Shown: one piece after another, positions 47,085 through 58,655 of the stretch
How positions within the stretch are numbered: the first letter of the stretch is position 1
Layout: each line of letters begins with the position of its first letter
From: Azolla caroliniana
Taxonomy: Eukaryota; Polypodiophyta
NCBI GenBank assembly: GCA_043228905.1
Contig: JBHGNT010000011.1
Coordinates: 9,920,001-9,984,000, forward strand
Direction of reading: 5' to 3'
DNA: 64,000 nucleotides
Notes under the pieces: generated by a model
Databases searched by the model: none
Seen by the model: the letters and a program-made list of their open reading frames with translations, nothing else
What the model was told of the DNA's origin: nothing
Translations under genes and position numbers: made by a program

Positions 47085-49590
47085 GTTCTGACGATGAGGT
47101 CAACGAGGCCGAGATGCCTCCGGATGAGCCCGAAATCGAGACCCACCAAGAGAGTCCGATTTCACTCCGTTTAAGTGGACCGATTGGACGACTGAGTCGG
47201 TACGATCAGTCCGATGAAGAGCCGGCGAGTAGTGGAGACTCGGCCGTGCATTCCCCGCGCAAGAAGCCGAGGAGATGGCTTACGCGCAAAGAGAAAGGGA
47301 AGAAGAAGGTGTTGGATTCCGGCACGGATACGAACGAGTCAGACCGACGCGAGTCCGACTCCGAGGGAACCGTTGACGGGTCCTTAAAGGTGAAGTCCAC
47401 GTCGACCGAGAAGGCCTCGACATCGGCTAATGTGAGATTACGCCGATCTACCCGCCAGAAGAATCCTGTTTTGCGGTTCGGATACAACGAGTACATGGCG
47501 CATAATTATGAGTACATGACCCGTGTAGCGGAAGTGTGTGAGCCGGAGAGCTACGCAAAAGCGGCTAAAGATGCGAATTGGCGTGCCGCGATGGAGGAAG
47601 AGATGCACGCATTGGCGGAGAACGAGACCTGGGACCTGGTTGACGCACCAAGAGGGGTAAAACCAATCGGGTGTAGGTGGGTGTACAAGGTCAAGTACAA
47701 CACCGATGGCTCGATCAACCGGTACAAGGCTCGGCTAGTGGCAAAGGGCTACGCGCAGAAACATGGCATCGAGTACGATGAGACGTTTGCGTCGGTCGCG
47801 AAAATGACGATCGTCCGAGTTTTGCTCGCAGTAGCTGCGGTGAAGGGGTGGCACTTACATCAGATGGATGTAAAGATGCGTTCTTGCAAGGTGACCTTGA
47901 GGAACAGGTGTACATGGTACAGCCTCCCGGTTTTCACTCTGGAACGAACTCCTCGGCAATATGCCGACTGAAGAAATCCCTTTACGGACTGAAGCAAGCC
48001 CCGCGTGCCTGGAACGCGAAGATCACGCAACAACTGCGTCGGATGGGCTTCGTCACGTCAAAATCGGACTCTTCCCTGTTCATTTGAAAAGGTCGACTCG
48101 GACCGATTAGTATTTTACTATATGTTGATGACTTGGTCATCACCGGCGCCGACCTAGGTGAAATCGACCGCGTGAAGCTCCAGCTTGCGGCATCGTTCGA
48201 CATGAAGGATCTGGGGGACCTTCATTACTTCCTCGGGATCGAAGTGATCCGTACCCCCGAAGGCATATTGATCAACCAACGTCATTACGTGTTGAGTATG
48301 CTCTTCAAATTCGGGATGGACGATTGTAAGTCCGTCTCGACTCCTCTTGACCGAACCGTCAAGCTTCGTCCCGATACGGGAACGGTATGCGACCCGATGA
48401 GGTTCTGACAAATTGTCAGAAGCCTCATATACTTGACCATCACCCGACCCGACCTCAGTTATCCGGTCAGAGTGATCAGTCAGTTCATGGCGCGACCTAC
48501 CGAGGGGCACCTTCAGTGTGCGCAACGCATACTTCGGTATGTCAACGGCACTAAGGACCGGGGACTACTATATCGGACCGGTGCAGCCGCGCAGTTAGTC
48601 GGCTACACCGATGCTGATTGGACTGGCAACGCCGCCGATCGCCGATCCACGTCCAGATATGCGTTCTCCCTCGGGAGTGCCGCGATCGCGTGGAGTAGTA
48701 AGAAGCAGCCGACAGTTGCACTGTCGAGCACCGAAGTTGAGTACCGAGGAGCGGCTGTCGCGACATGCGAAGCCATATGGTTGAAGCGGCTACTTAGGGA
48801 CCTGCAAGAGGAGGTGTCAGATCCGACGACGATCTACTGCGACAACCTCAGCAACATCCAACTCGCGAAAAACCCCGTTTTCCACGCACGGACCAAGCAC
48901 ATTGAGGTGCACTACCATTTCGTCCGTGAGCGTGTCCTTTCCAGTGAAGTCGAACTTCAGTATGTTCCGACAGATCGGCAGACTGCCGACATCTTCACCA
49001 AGCCTCTTGGTCTGGACAAGTTGCGGCAATTCTCAGGTGCGCTCGGATTGCGTCACCTCGACGTGCCAAACTTGAGGGGGAGAACAGTCCCGAACGACCA
49101 AGACTGCGACACCGAGTCGGTTGACTCGGTTGTCGAGTTCGACTTCGGATTGGCTGAAGAAGCCGAGGGCAGACTAGCGGAAAAGTCCGGAAGCGGACAG
49201 AAGGGGAGCAGCCGAAGGAGAGAGCCGAAGCCAACCACGCATGGGGAAGATGACGCCATCGAGGGCGAGAAAACCGAAGACAAGTTGGAGACAGCCAACT
49301 CGGACGAGAGCGAAAACCAATCGGAGGTAACCGAGTCGGTTCGAATGTTTGATTCAGATACGTTGAATCAACCGAGGCCCAAGCAGAAGAAAAGGCAGCA
49401 GGAGAAGCGTCAACACCGCAACAGCAGAAGAGCTGATAAGGGCCACATGAGCAGACAAGCCGACCGGAAGGGTCGAAGCGCGCGGAGTCGAACAGGTCGT
49501 GGAGCGCAAGCGAGGCGTGAAGCCAGGAGGAACCGGAGCTGTGAGCCCGAAGATCCCGAAGAGCCTCAAGTTGAGCTTGAGGGGGAGTGT
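47085..49590 (+). pseudogene. Copia-2 reverse transcriptase, RNase H and a charged C-terminal extension
   Basis: RT starts near 47570 ([40 protein letters not shown]), shifts frame near 47874, continues [15 protein letters not shown] and [13 protein letters not shown], and after a TGA (48085-48087) shows LLYVDDLVITG. A second TGA lies at 48406-48408. RNase H follows (GYTDADWTGNAADRRSTSRY, ALSSTEVEYRGAA, ADIFTKPLGLDKLRQF). Unusually the frame stays open for about 170 further residues to 49590, rich in Lys/Arg/Glu (KQKKRQQEKRQHRNSRRADK), right up to the polypurine tract. Confidence 0.85.
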
Positions 49591-50018
49591 TGAGAGACAA
49601 GCTCAACATCGGCCGGATCGGTTGGGACCGATCGGTTAGGCCGAATGCGTAAACCGGTACGCAGACCGGTGCGTAGGTAGGGCCGGATTGGTGCGTAAAC
49701 CAGGAGGCCGTTAGGAAAGATATTCCCTGAGGAATATATTTGGGAGTTAGTGTAGGAGCTCTTAATGAGCATTGAAGTACTGTCAGTACTTCGGTCAGTC
49801 CTTCTAGGACTTGTATAAAAGTGTTCATTGAACACACATATGTATAGAGTGGTGAATAGGGATTGAGTACTTTTGTTGAATATAGTTCTTGTGTTTTTCT
49901 CTCTCTCACTCTCTCTATCTCTCCCGCGTATACTACATAAGCTCAAGCTCTCCATTAAACCTGAGTTTTCTTCCTTCTGTTCGGTCTTCATACTTGCTTC
50001 CGCACGTTACTTTTTACA
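49588..50018 (+). repeat. Copia-2 3' LTR
   Basis: 431 bp. Near-identical to the 5' LTR except for the 25-base difference. Ends TTTTTACA, followed by the target duplication GTGTT. Confidence 0.9.
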
Positions 50019-50023
50019 GTGTT

Positions 50024-50930
50024 TATATGGGAGAAGAGTAGGAAGTGGAGAAAGACGACCCTAACGATATGAGAGTTCAAGCAACTTGATGATGGGGGGA
50101 GTTTGGTTTATGAAAGATGAAGCAAAACAGAAATGAATCATGTGATGTGGTCGGTATAAGTAAAGTGCTTGAGGGCGAGTGTTGCTTCGAAGAAGATTCA
50201 ACTGTGCAACAAGTCATTCTCACGTTACACTTCCCGCGATGCCAGATGGAGGCAACCTTGCTTGAGCGTACATCCTCAAGGAACACATATTGTAGATTTA
50301 TCAAACATTTATAAAGAAAGATAAGGGGGGTTGAAGTATGACACTATTACTAGACCTTTGAGCTACCCCATGCATCTCATGCGTGTTATATCTTAGGCCC
50401 TAATCAGCTTGAATTCCATCATCCATTTGCACCAATCGTAATGGTGAATTATTCCTTTTAAGGATAGGGTTGAGCACTAGGGGCATTTTTTGAGGGAAAT
50501 AACGAAAACTGAGATGAAGGGGAAGGGTAGGCCTTGAAATAAATAAACAGAGAAGTCATCTATCAGCATCATAGTACGTAATATACTCGAATGCATTGGC
50601 AATAATTATTATTTTTTCATACGAATGCTTATGTTATTAAAACATTCTTATGTTTTTTTTTTACACTTTTTACCTTAACTCCCTAAAAAAAATTACCTTA
50701 TAATAAATATGTAATGAATCCAAAAAGTATGATATTTACCATACTCGAATGATTGAAACATTCGACAATGCGAATGCAGGTATGGTACGTATGGTTCACA
50801 CTACGATCTGCATCATAATTTATAAACCAAACTGCCCCCAATGATTCGTATCCGTATTCGTATGCCACGAATGCGAATATGTCAATCTACGATCATAATG
50901 TATGTAATTATTAAATACGAAGAAATCAGA
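50024..50930. other. Intergenic; upstream flank of the SOG1-like gene
   Basis: No gene. Holds the second copy of the MITE-like repeat (about 50570-50890), listed separately. A leader exon of the downstream gene may begin near 50930. Confidence 0.5.
50570..50890. repeat. Dispersed non-autonomous repeat (MITE-like), copy 2
   Basis: Shares aacattcttatgtttttttt and aatgcgaatgcaggtatgg- then -tacgtatggtt words with 4860-5290. Edges carry CGAATGC-like inverted words (actcgaatgcattgg and ccacgaatgcgaatatg). Confidence 0.4.
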
Positions 50931-51192
50931 GAGACCGCATGAGACTGAGGAGGGAAGGCAGAGGGTCAGTCACTGTGTCGCAACTGAGCTCAATTATAAA
51001 AGAAACCATGGATTCTTACTCTATACCCATACTTCATTCACCAGCTAAGTCAGAGGTAAACGAAATTTTTCTTCAGTTTTTAACAATTACTCCCCAACAT
51101 GGCATGGATAAGGAATTCTTTGTTTTTGCTCTAGATTAGGTTTTCTTATTTATATGAAGGCAGTCTTCTTTTTTTCTCCTCTTCTCTTCAGG

Positions 51193-53739
51193 ATGACTTG
51201 GCTTGTTAATGGAAAGACGATCGCAAGGAAAATAAAGAATAGAAACCATGGCACTACTACCAATAATTCTGTAGCAGATGAGCAAGAAGGCAATTTTGGC
51301 TGTGAGACAATCATTGAATGCCCTTACTGTGGCAATGTTCTTGAAGAAGGAAATGTAAGTGAGAGTATTATACATACATACATGGTCATGGGTTGAATCC
51401 TCACTTTCCAGTTAGTTTGATCACAAGAGAACTTAACCAAAATTCTAGATGTTTTTCCTACTTGGGGAAACATTGGAATATCTAGTACTAAAGAAATACC
51501 TTTTCCACATGGGAAACTTTGTCTAAAGATTTTATTTATTTTTTGTATCTATTTATGAGCAGATCACAACCCCTGCATGGCCTGGGCTACCTGCCGGTGT
51601 GAAGTTTGATCCAACCGACCGCGAGATTCTTGAGCATTTGGAGGCGAAGTTAGGCGTCAACAAAGCGAAGCCACCCCATCCTTATATAGATGTCTTTATA
51701 CCAACTTTGGATGGGGAAAACGGTATATATTATACGCATCCCGAGAGATTACCAGGTAAGATGATGAGGGGAAAACACCAAAATACCCTTATCATGTTAG
51801 GTATCTACCAAAACACCCCTATCATATTGGCATCTAACAAAACACCTGTAAGTGTTCTACAACTACTATTATACTTACATCAGTGCATTCTGATAAATTT
51901 CGTTGAATGGGGGTTATACAGGTAACCAACGATTTTGGGGTATTTTGGTGTTTTCCCTCAATAATTTTGGAAGACTGTATCATAGTTGACTGAGAGATTT
52001 CATATGTTTTTGTTTTCTACCTTTGCAGATATAAAACTTGATGGCAATTGCATCCACTATTTTCACAGGCCTATGAGGGCTTTTACAACGGGTACGAGGA
52101 AACGGAGGAAGATAGAAGGCCCCAGAAATGGGAGCGAAGTGCGGTGGCATAAGACTGGGCGAACACGGCCTGTAATGGGAAATGGAGGCCAACTTGGATT
52201 CAAAAAGATCATGGTACTCTATACTGGCACTCCTGGTAAGCATGCTCGAGGATTAGGTAAAACTAATTGGGTAATGCACCAATATCACATGGGTGTGAAT
52301 GAAGAAGAGAATGAAGGGGAATATGTTGTTGCTAAGATATTCTACCAGACTCAACTGAGGCAATCAAATGCCAATAGGAAGGTAGGGCCGCTTGATGGTG
52401 ATGTGCACCCGATGTGTGAACACACTATACATGACCTGGATGAGGTGCCGGATGGACCCACATTTGCTTCCATGCCACGATCGGACATTGACAATGACAT
52501 CAAACCTGATACCATTACTAATGTTAGCCTTGTCGAAGAGGCGAAAGGGCTATTTCAGACACTTTCGGAAGATGCACAACGGATGTGGTTTGAGTCGTTC
52601 CATTGCGCACTCAATGTTCTTGAGCAGGTATAATACTGAATCCATGTTACATATAAACTATTTTGTTTATATGTAATCAGTGATGGAAAATTTGAACATA
52701 GAGTGTGAACTCATAAAACTTGGTTATACTGATACACTCTAAGATAACATCATACATATATATGCTCCTGGATATCACGTGAAGCATGCGTACATTCACT
52801 CATACTAGCTACATACTTGTGTGCATACTTACTATGTACATAGATATGTGATGCCTATGCTCGTATGTATAAAATGTATGGATGTATGGTGCATACAAGC
52901 CATCAAAATACATGTAGACGTACATGCCTATGTCTGTTGTTAAGACAGGAAACATTCAAAAGAAGCGGGCATATATATGCTCCTAGACATCTTTTGAAAT
53001 ATACATGTACATATACATGCATAGTATATACATACGTACATAGGTACATGCTTCTATAGATGTATATAAAGTGTATACCTACATATATACATACAAGCAT
53101 GCATCTTTGTGCGTAAATACAGAGGTATACCTACCTATGTACATGTATACATGTATTTACTTTTTATGGTTAGGATGGCCCTATCCTAGGTGTCACAGAA
53201 CAAGGAGAATGCAGTCACACTCGGAGATTAGAGTTGCAACAAGGACCCAGCTATAATGAGGCTATAATTAATGGCCCCATGGCATTACGTGGCTTGGAGG
53301 ATGTATCAATGAACTCTCCGAAGCTCTCTGACACTGATATTTTCAACATCCTTGCAAATGAAGAGATTCAGGCAGCCTTAAAAGGGAAAAGTGTTGACGA
53401 GATGATGCCAACAACCACGATCGAAGGTAATGTCATAGAGATTGGGTCCAAGGAGGATATGGCGAACAAGTTTGAAGCGCTCGAAAATATCATCCTTGAG
53501 ACACCTCCAGACTTCATTATTGTGAGTGTGTTTGATTTGAAATGTGAAATGGCATGCTCCCATGGTATTTTAGTTTTGGTAATGATTTTGATACAAAAGC
53601 TGATTCTGTATTCACTTGTAACATGCAGGGGTCTCTCCTTAATTCTCAGGATGCCTTAGAAGCCCTTGAAATGTTCAAGTATTGGAGTGATTCTCAAAAA
53701 GGAGATGATAATTTCAATTTCACTGACCTTTTTAAATAG
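51193..53739 (+). CDS. SOG1-like NAC transcription factor
   Basis: Five coding exons: 51193-51354, 51563-51755, 52029-52627, 53174-53521 and 53629-53739, joining in frame to 1413 nt (470 aa) with GT/AG introns. The N-terminus ([14 protein letters not shown]) and a CPYCGNVLE cysteine pair match the SOG1 subgroup. The NAC domain spans about residues 60-226: [69 protein letters not shown] and [18 protein letters not shown]1 in Arabidopsis (about 449 aa) is the master regulator of the DNA-damage response, activated by ATM/ATR phosphorylation at C-terminal SQ sites. Here only two SQ sites remain (NSQD, DSQK), both in the last exon after TPPDF. The paralogue group ANAC044/085 is an alternative. A 5' leader exon may end at 51056 (AGAG before GTAAAC), giving a spliced 5' UTR. 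Confidence 0.9.
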
Positions 53740-55490
53740 TCGACAGTTTCCGGTTGTGAGTTTAGTGAGATGGATTTGTGATGCTTTTCAATAATTGTGT
53801 TTATACAAGTCTTTGTCTTTATGACAGTCTTGTCATTAAGCTTCTATGGAGGTCTTAAGTGATTTTCTAGTGGTTATCACCCGCAATCAGAGTGTCATGA
53901 ACCAAGATGCTTATTTGGACTTTAAACACACATAAACTTAATTTCCTCGAGAACATTGGATGCCTACGGACGCAAGTGATGCAGCATGATTGTATTGGGC
54001 AAATTAACCATATACACGGCATACGATCCAGGATGTGACAACCTTGATTGACTTTTTTTTATCACAAATATAAGTCAGAATTTGAACCTTTCAGAGAACA
54101 TTGGTAAAGGTAATCAGAAACGTGGTGCACATGGCTCACTAAAATTTGCTATGATATGTTGTTACTTCAGGGTATGAAGGCAGCATTCAAATGGTTCTGT
54201 TACCAATAATGCTGTTGGAGAAAGAAATAAACTTGATATAAGAGTAAGATCATGAATGGCTGTAATCAATTGAGTAGAAAACACCTAAAATTGTAGAGAA
54301 TGATTCTCAAAGTGGGCACATAAATAGTTTAATGGAATGTATTTGCTTGTGTGCGAACAAAGAATTTGATGATATATATATTCTATCTAAACTCATCTAT
54401 GGTGTAGAATCAAGGTGAAAAAGATCATAAGGTGCTTATTGGCAGTAATGAATTTTGTGTCATCAAGTAATCTAGTTCAATTGGTAAGATTATCCAAAGG
54501 AGATTGAGAGGTCATGCGTTCAACCCCTACATTCCTAAGTGACATTTTGTAAATTAATAAAAATATGTATGAGTAATAGATAGTTTTGAATGTTAGATTT
54601 GTAACAACTAACCACTAGGAGAAGCTAATTGCAATAGAGAATAGTTTCCATTTAACCCAATTAGATTAGGCAAATGCACAAGAAAATGGGTGATTTAATC
54701 CTTACAACAAACAATTCTTCAAAAATACAAATTTAGGCTTCAAATTTTACTCCATCAGCTCAACAAATTTTACACGGGATAACCCTTTACAGGTTAATTG
54801 TAACTGCAAAATATTTGGCAAGCTATGTCATTTACTAACTTAATATGGAATGGAGTGCCTCATATTCTATAACCAAACATGCAAGAGTATGCTTGTGGCA
54901 AAGAGTTCTAAGGTGCAAGCAAACATTACGTACTATTTGGATTGTTTAGGGAAGGTTAGATGTCATTGAAATTTATTGGCCAAAGTTGGGGGTGAACATT
55001 GAGAAACCCCTTATAAGGACTTGTGCTTTACATAGGAAATTGTTTTTAACCAAGATATTTGAAGTATGGAAATCCTACAACTTTTGTAGCCATTGTGAGA
55101 TTTCCTTAGCATACACAAGGCATCGATAACGATACAATCTCAATCACATTTTGTATGTTGGGCATATTGCTAAACAATGACCCTAAGATATATGTCTCAT
55201 GATATAGGATCGATGTACATATATGTTGCACATGTCATGTCGAATGCTTACATGGAGAACCCAAGGAAATCATGCCACAAGATACATATATATGTAATAC
55301 CTATACGATATATGTTGTTTATATTGTGGTTCTCAATGTAGCTAGCAATACATTTGAATGACACATGCACCAAAGCAATTTGTAGAAATGGAGCATAAAC
55401 CAAGGATAGATATCATTAAATCATGGCCACCAATATAATGGCACTACTAGAAGTGAAGTGAAGTGTTTGTGTATGTGTATGTATATGTAT
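53740..55490. other. Intergenic, SINE only
   Basis: 3' flank of the NAC gene and AT-rich spacer. Apart from the SINE at 54466-54645 I see no gene or repeat. Confidence 0.55.
54466..54645 (+). repeat. tRNA-derived SINE, copy 2
   Basis: A box tctagttcaattgg (54471-54484), B box gcgttcaaccc (54516-54526), and tail actaaccactaggagaagct followed by aattgcaata. It shares its tail with the 43.75-kb copy. Confidence 0.55.
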
Positions 55491-55495
55491 GTATG

Positions 55496-55855
55496 CAAAT
55501 GCACGTGTGTAATGTATGTTATGCAAATGTAAGTATGTAATCTATGTATGTATGCAAATGCACGTGTGTAATGTATGTTATGCAAATGTAAGTATGTAAT
55601 CTATGTATGTATGCAAATGCACGTGTGTAATGTATGTTATGCAAATGTAAGTATGTAATCTATGTATGTATGCAAATGCACGTGTGTAATGTATGTTATG
55701 CAAATGTAAGTATGTAATCTATGTATGTATGCAAATGCACGTGTGTAATGTATGTTATGCAAATGTAAGTATGTAATCTATGTATGTATGCAAATGCACG
55801 TGTGTAATGTATGTTATGCAAATGTAAGTATGTAATCTATGTATGTATGCAAATG
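55496..55855. repeat. 59-bp satellite array, six copies
   Basis: Six almost identical units starting at 55502, 55561, 55620, 55679, 55738 and 55797, each cacgtgtgtaatgtatgtta then tgcaaatgtaagtatgtaat then ctatgtatgtatgcaaatg. The unit itself is built from ATGTATG-like words. Confidence 0.95.
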
Positions 55856-56212
55856 TGTGTATGCAATGCTATGTGCGAGTATGTAGAGGTAAGCTGTGAC
55901 GTGTGATAATGGAGTAGAGGGGGGTGGGCTATGGTTTAATTTTTTTTGCAGTGACTTAGATGTAGCAGGAGACAGGCGCAGATGATTTGGGGGGCACGTG
56001 GAGGCCAATTTTGTAATTCTAAGTCGGTCTAGAACTCTCACTTTCTATTATGCATATACTATACTAAGAGACACAGACACACACATTATATATATAGAAA
56101 GGAAACCACCCATCATTTCATCCTTTGTTTTAAATTCCACTTCCTGATTATAAGCTACCTGCAATCTCTTCATACCTCTAACCTAATCTCGTTGCTTAAT
56201 ATCAATTTAATT

Positions 56213-56240
56213 CATATATATATATATATATATATATATT
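56213..56240. repeat. (TA)n microsatellite
   Basis: A run of TA dinucleotides about 200 bases upstream of the AWPM-19-type start codon. A similar run lies at 15920-15950 within a xylanase intron. Confidence 0.85.
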
Positions 56241-56425
56241 GTATCCATCCCAATCATTTGTATTTGAATCTGCAACCATATATTCATTGGGGTGTTATAA
56301 TCAATCCCTTTGGAGTGCTTAAATTTCTTGCTTCCTTTGTTTCCGATTTGCTGATTGCTTCTTCCCTCCATTCAACGATTTCCAAAAGAATTTTATACTT
56401 AAATTCCTCATAATTACAAAGATCT

Positions 56426-57473
56426 ATGATGGCGGGGAGCGGTGCAGGTCGAGCTATGATTGCTCCGTTGGCTTTGCTCAACTTCTGTATGTTTATGATC
56501 GTGAACGGAATTGCGGGATGGGCACTGAATCGGCTTATCGACCGATCTTTAGGTCAATAAATAAATAAATAAATAGATATTTCCATTTCGGTGCTTACTA
56601 TATAGATTCAATTGTTGTATCTAATATGGCTACAATTCATGCTTCTTTAAATGTAATGTAATTGCACTCTGTTTATTAGGTTATATAACCAAATTTACAA
56701 ATTGTTGTTGTATGTGAAACGAGCAGGTAATGCCGGTGGATCGATGGCCACACCTGATACAGTGGGCGGGAATGGGTCGACCGTCTTCATGTTGATATTC
56801 GCGCTCATAGCGGGGGTAGTGGGAGTGGCGTCTACATTGGCGGGTCTAGCACACATGGCCTTGTGGAAGATGGAGACATTGGCGGCCGCACTCGCCACTG
56901 CCTTCTCCTCTTGGCTCCTAACACTCTTAGCCTTCGGGTAACACAATGGATGTTTTCTCTCGGTTGTATATAATATAATCCAGATTCTTGTTTTCCATTC
57001 TACGATCCGGCAAGTTTTCTTGCATGACTGTGTTTGTTCTGACTAATGTTTTTGTGTTGATAGGTTGGCTTGCAAGGAGATTCATTCGAGTAGGCGCGAT
57101 CGAAGACTGGTATTGTTCCCAGAAAATTAAATGATGAAATTAAATTATCGTCGAAATTATTACTTCAAAAGAAATGTTACTACTTGCTACTTAGAACTAC
57201 CCAAGAAGCATTTCCATATAATCAATTACCATGAGAAATACAATTATTCCTTCTTCTAATCATTTCATTAGTATTTAATATGTATAACATATTTGAATTG
57301 TGGATTTTAATTTCTCTTTGCAGATCGCGTTGGAGTCCTTCTTGATCATTCTGGGGGGAACTCATTTGTTGTACCTCATCTTACTTCATGTGCTCCTCGG
57401 AACTCAATCAACCAGGGAACCGGGATACGGAGCTGAACCCCATTCAAAAGCTCCAGCTGCGGCCGCAGTCTAA
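56426..57473 (+). CDS. AWPM-19-like (PM19) plasma-membrane protein
   Basis: Four exons: 56426-56552, 56727-56937, 57064-57109 and 57324-57473, totalling 534 nt (177 aa) with GT/AG introns. Two adjacent ATGs (56426, 56429) are both possible. Four membrane segments: about 11-32 (MIAPLALLNFCMFMIVNGIA), 57-80 (GSTVFMLIFALIAGVVGVAS), 92-115 (LAAALATAFSSWLLTLLAFG) and 130-153 (ALESFLIILGGTHLLYLILL). The family hallmark LACKEIH follows segment 3 and a short hydrophilic tail ends APAAAAV. AWPM-19 proteins accumulate in plasma membranes during cold, drought, ABA treatment and seed or spore maturation, and one rice member (OsPM1) is reported as an ABA importer. Length matches the family. I see no damage. 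Confidence 0.92.
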
Positions 57474-58019
57474 AGAGGAATGTTAATGCCAAATATGTAG
57501 GCTAGGCCTAGGGAGTACAATACAAATTTAAGGGCACATCATTTGACAAAAGAGTACAATTTTAGTATTTACATTACTACAACTCGTGGAGTTTTCTTGT
57601 TACATATGTTTTATGCTTCTATACATACATTAGGGCCAAATGACACATAGTGATATATAAAGTACATAATTTTGTAGGGTTCGTTGGGTCTTCACGCCTT
57701 GTATAGTGTATGTGGTCACCCCAACATGGTCTACTAAAGTATCTACATATATATTTTTAAGTAAAAATTTTCTTAGGTTTTTATGTTGTATCGACACACA
57801 TCTTATGCAAAACTTGGATGTTTTGCTATATAGAGTGATGTGACAAAACATCCATGCCATGCATGCGGCTAGCTATGTATGATGATAGTGTCATTGGGTG
57901 TGCATACCTTCATGCATGAAATGTATAGAGGATTATCATCATTTAATTGTTCACAAATTTGCATTCGAGTCGGATGGAATTTTGATCTATGTTCTATCTT
58001 TGTGGTGTTGGCTCTTCAA
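57474..58019. other. 3' flank of the AWPM-19 gene
   Basis: No gene recognised. Probably includes the 3' UTR and polyadenylation region. Confidence 0.5.
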
Positions 58020-58655
58020 TTCTTGGGTGGGTGTCCTTGTGTGAATTGTGTGAATGTGAATATTGAAGAAATTTGGAATAAGATCTTGTTTAAATGGCTT
58101 AGGAACAAGACACATGCTTGGGTTGACACTATCGAATCCGGGAAATGTTATTGTTAGTTTTGGTTACAACTCTATTTTGATCCTCACATTAATCGGAATC
58201 AGTCTCTTGTGGACATAATTTAATATTAGTTGCAAATCTTGGGTGGGTGTCTTTGTGTGAATGTGAATATTGAAGAAATTTGGAATAAGATCTTGTTTAA
58301 ATGGCTTAGGAACAATGGCTTAGGAACAAGACACATGCTTGGGTTGACACTATCCGGGAAATGTTATTGTTAGTTTTGGTTACAACTCTATTTTGATCCT
58401 CACATTAATCGGAATCAGTCTCTTGTGGACATAATTTAATATTAGTTGCAAATCTTGGGTGGGTGTCTTTGTGTGAATGTGAATATTGAAGAAATTTGGA
58501 ATAAGATCTTGTTTAAATGGCTTAGCAACAAGACACATGCTTGGGTTGACACGATCGAATCCGGGAAATGTTATTGTTAGTTTTGGTTACAACTCTATTT
58601 TGATCCTCACATTGATCGGAATCAGTCTCTTGTGGACATAATTTAATATTAGTTG
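58020..58655. repeat. Tandem triplication of a segment of about 218 bp
   Basis: Three head-to-tail copies starting near 58021, 58236 and 58453 (tcttgggtgggtgtctttgt then gtgaatgtgaatattgaag) and ending ggacataatttaatattagt. The copies are nearly identical. The middle one has a 14-base internal duplication (tggcttaggaacaa twice) and lacks five bases (gaatc). No coding function seen. Confidence 0.95.

Larger units (their letters stand above)
44264..50023 (+). mobile_element. Full-length Copia retrotransposon (Copia-2), degenerate
   Basis: LTRs 44269-44724 and 49588-50018 (TGTTGAGAG...TTTTTACA) are flanked by the 5-bp target duplication GTGTT (44264-44268, 50019-50023). Primer site TGGTATCAGAGC at 44725-44736, polypurine tract gcttgagggggag before the 3' LTR. 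Its GC content is clearly higher than that of the surrounding DNA. Coding parts are listed separately. Confidence 0.93.

Noticed and set aside
48995-49909. Minus-strand 304-codon open frame over the Copia-2 3' end
   Set aside because: It is antisense to the GC-rich pol extension and LTR, low in complexity (Ser/Arg/Pro rich), and has no known domain. Its long length follows from the base composition.
52740-53170. ACATA/TATG-rich tract as a separate gene or array
   Set aside because: It lies within intron 4 of the SOG1-like gene and has no regular unit; simple low-complexity sequence.
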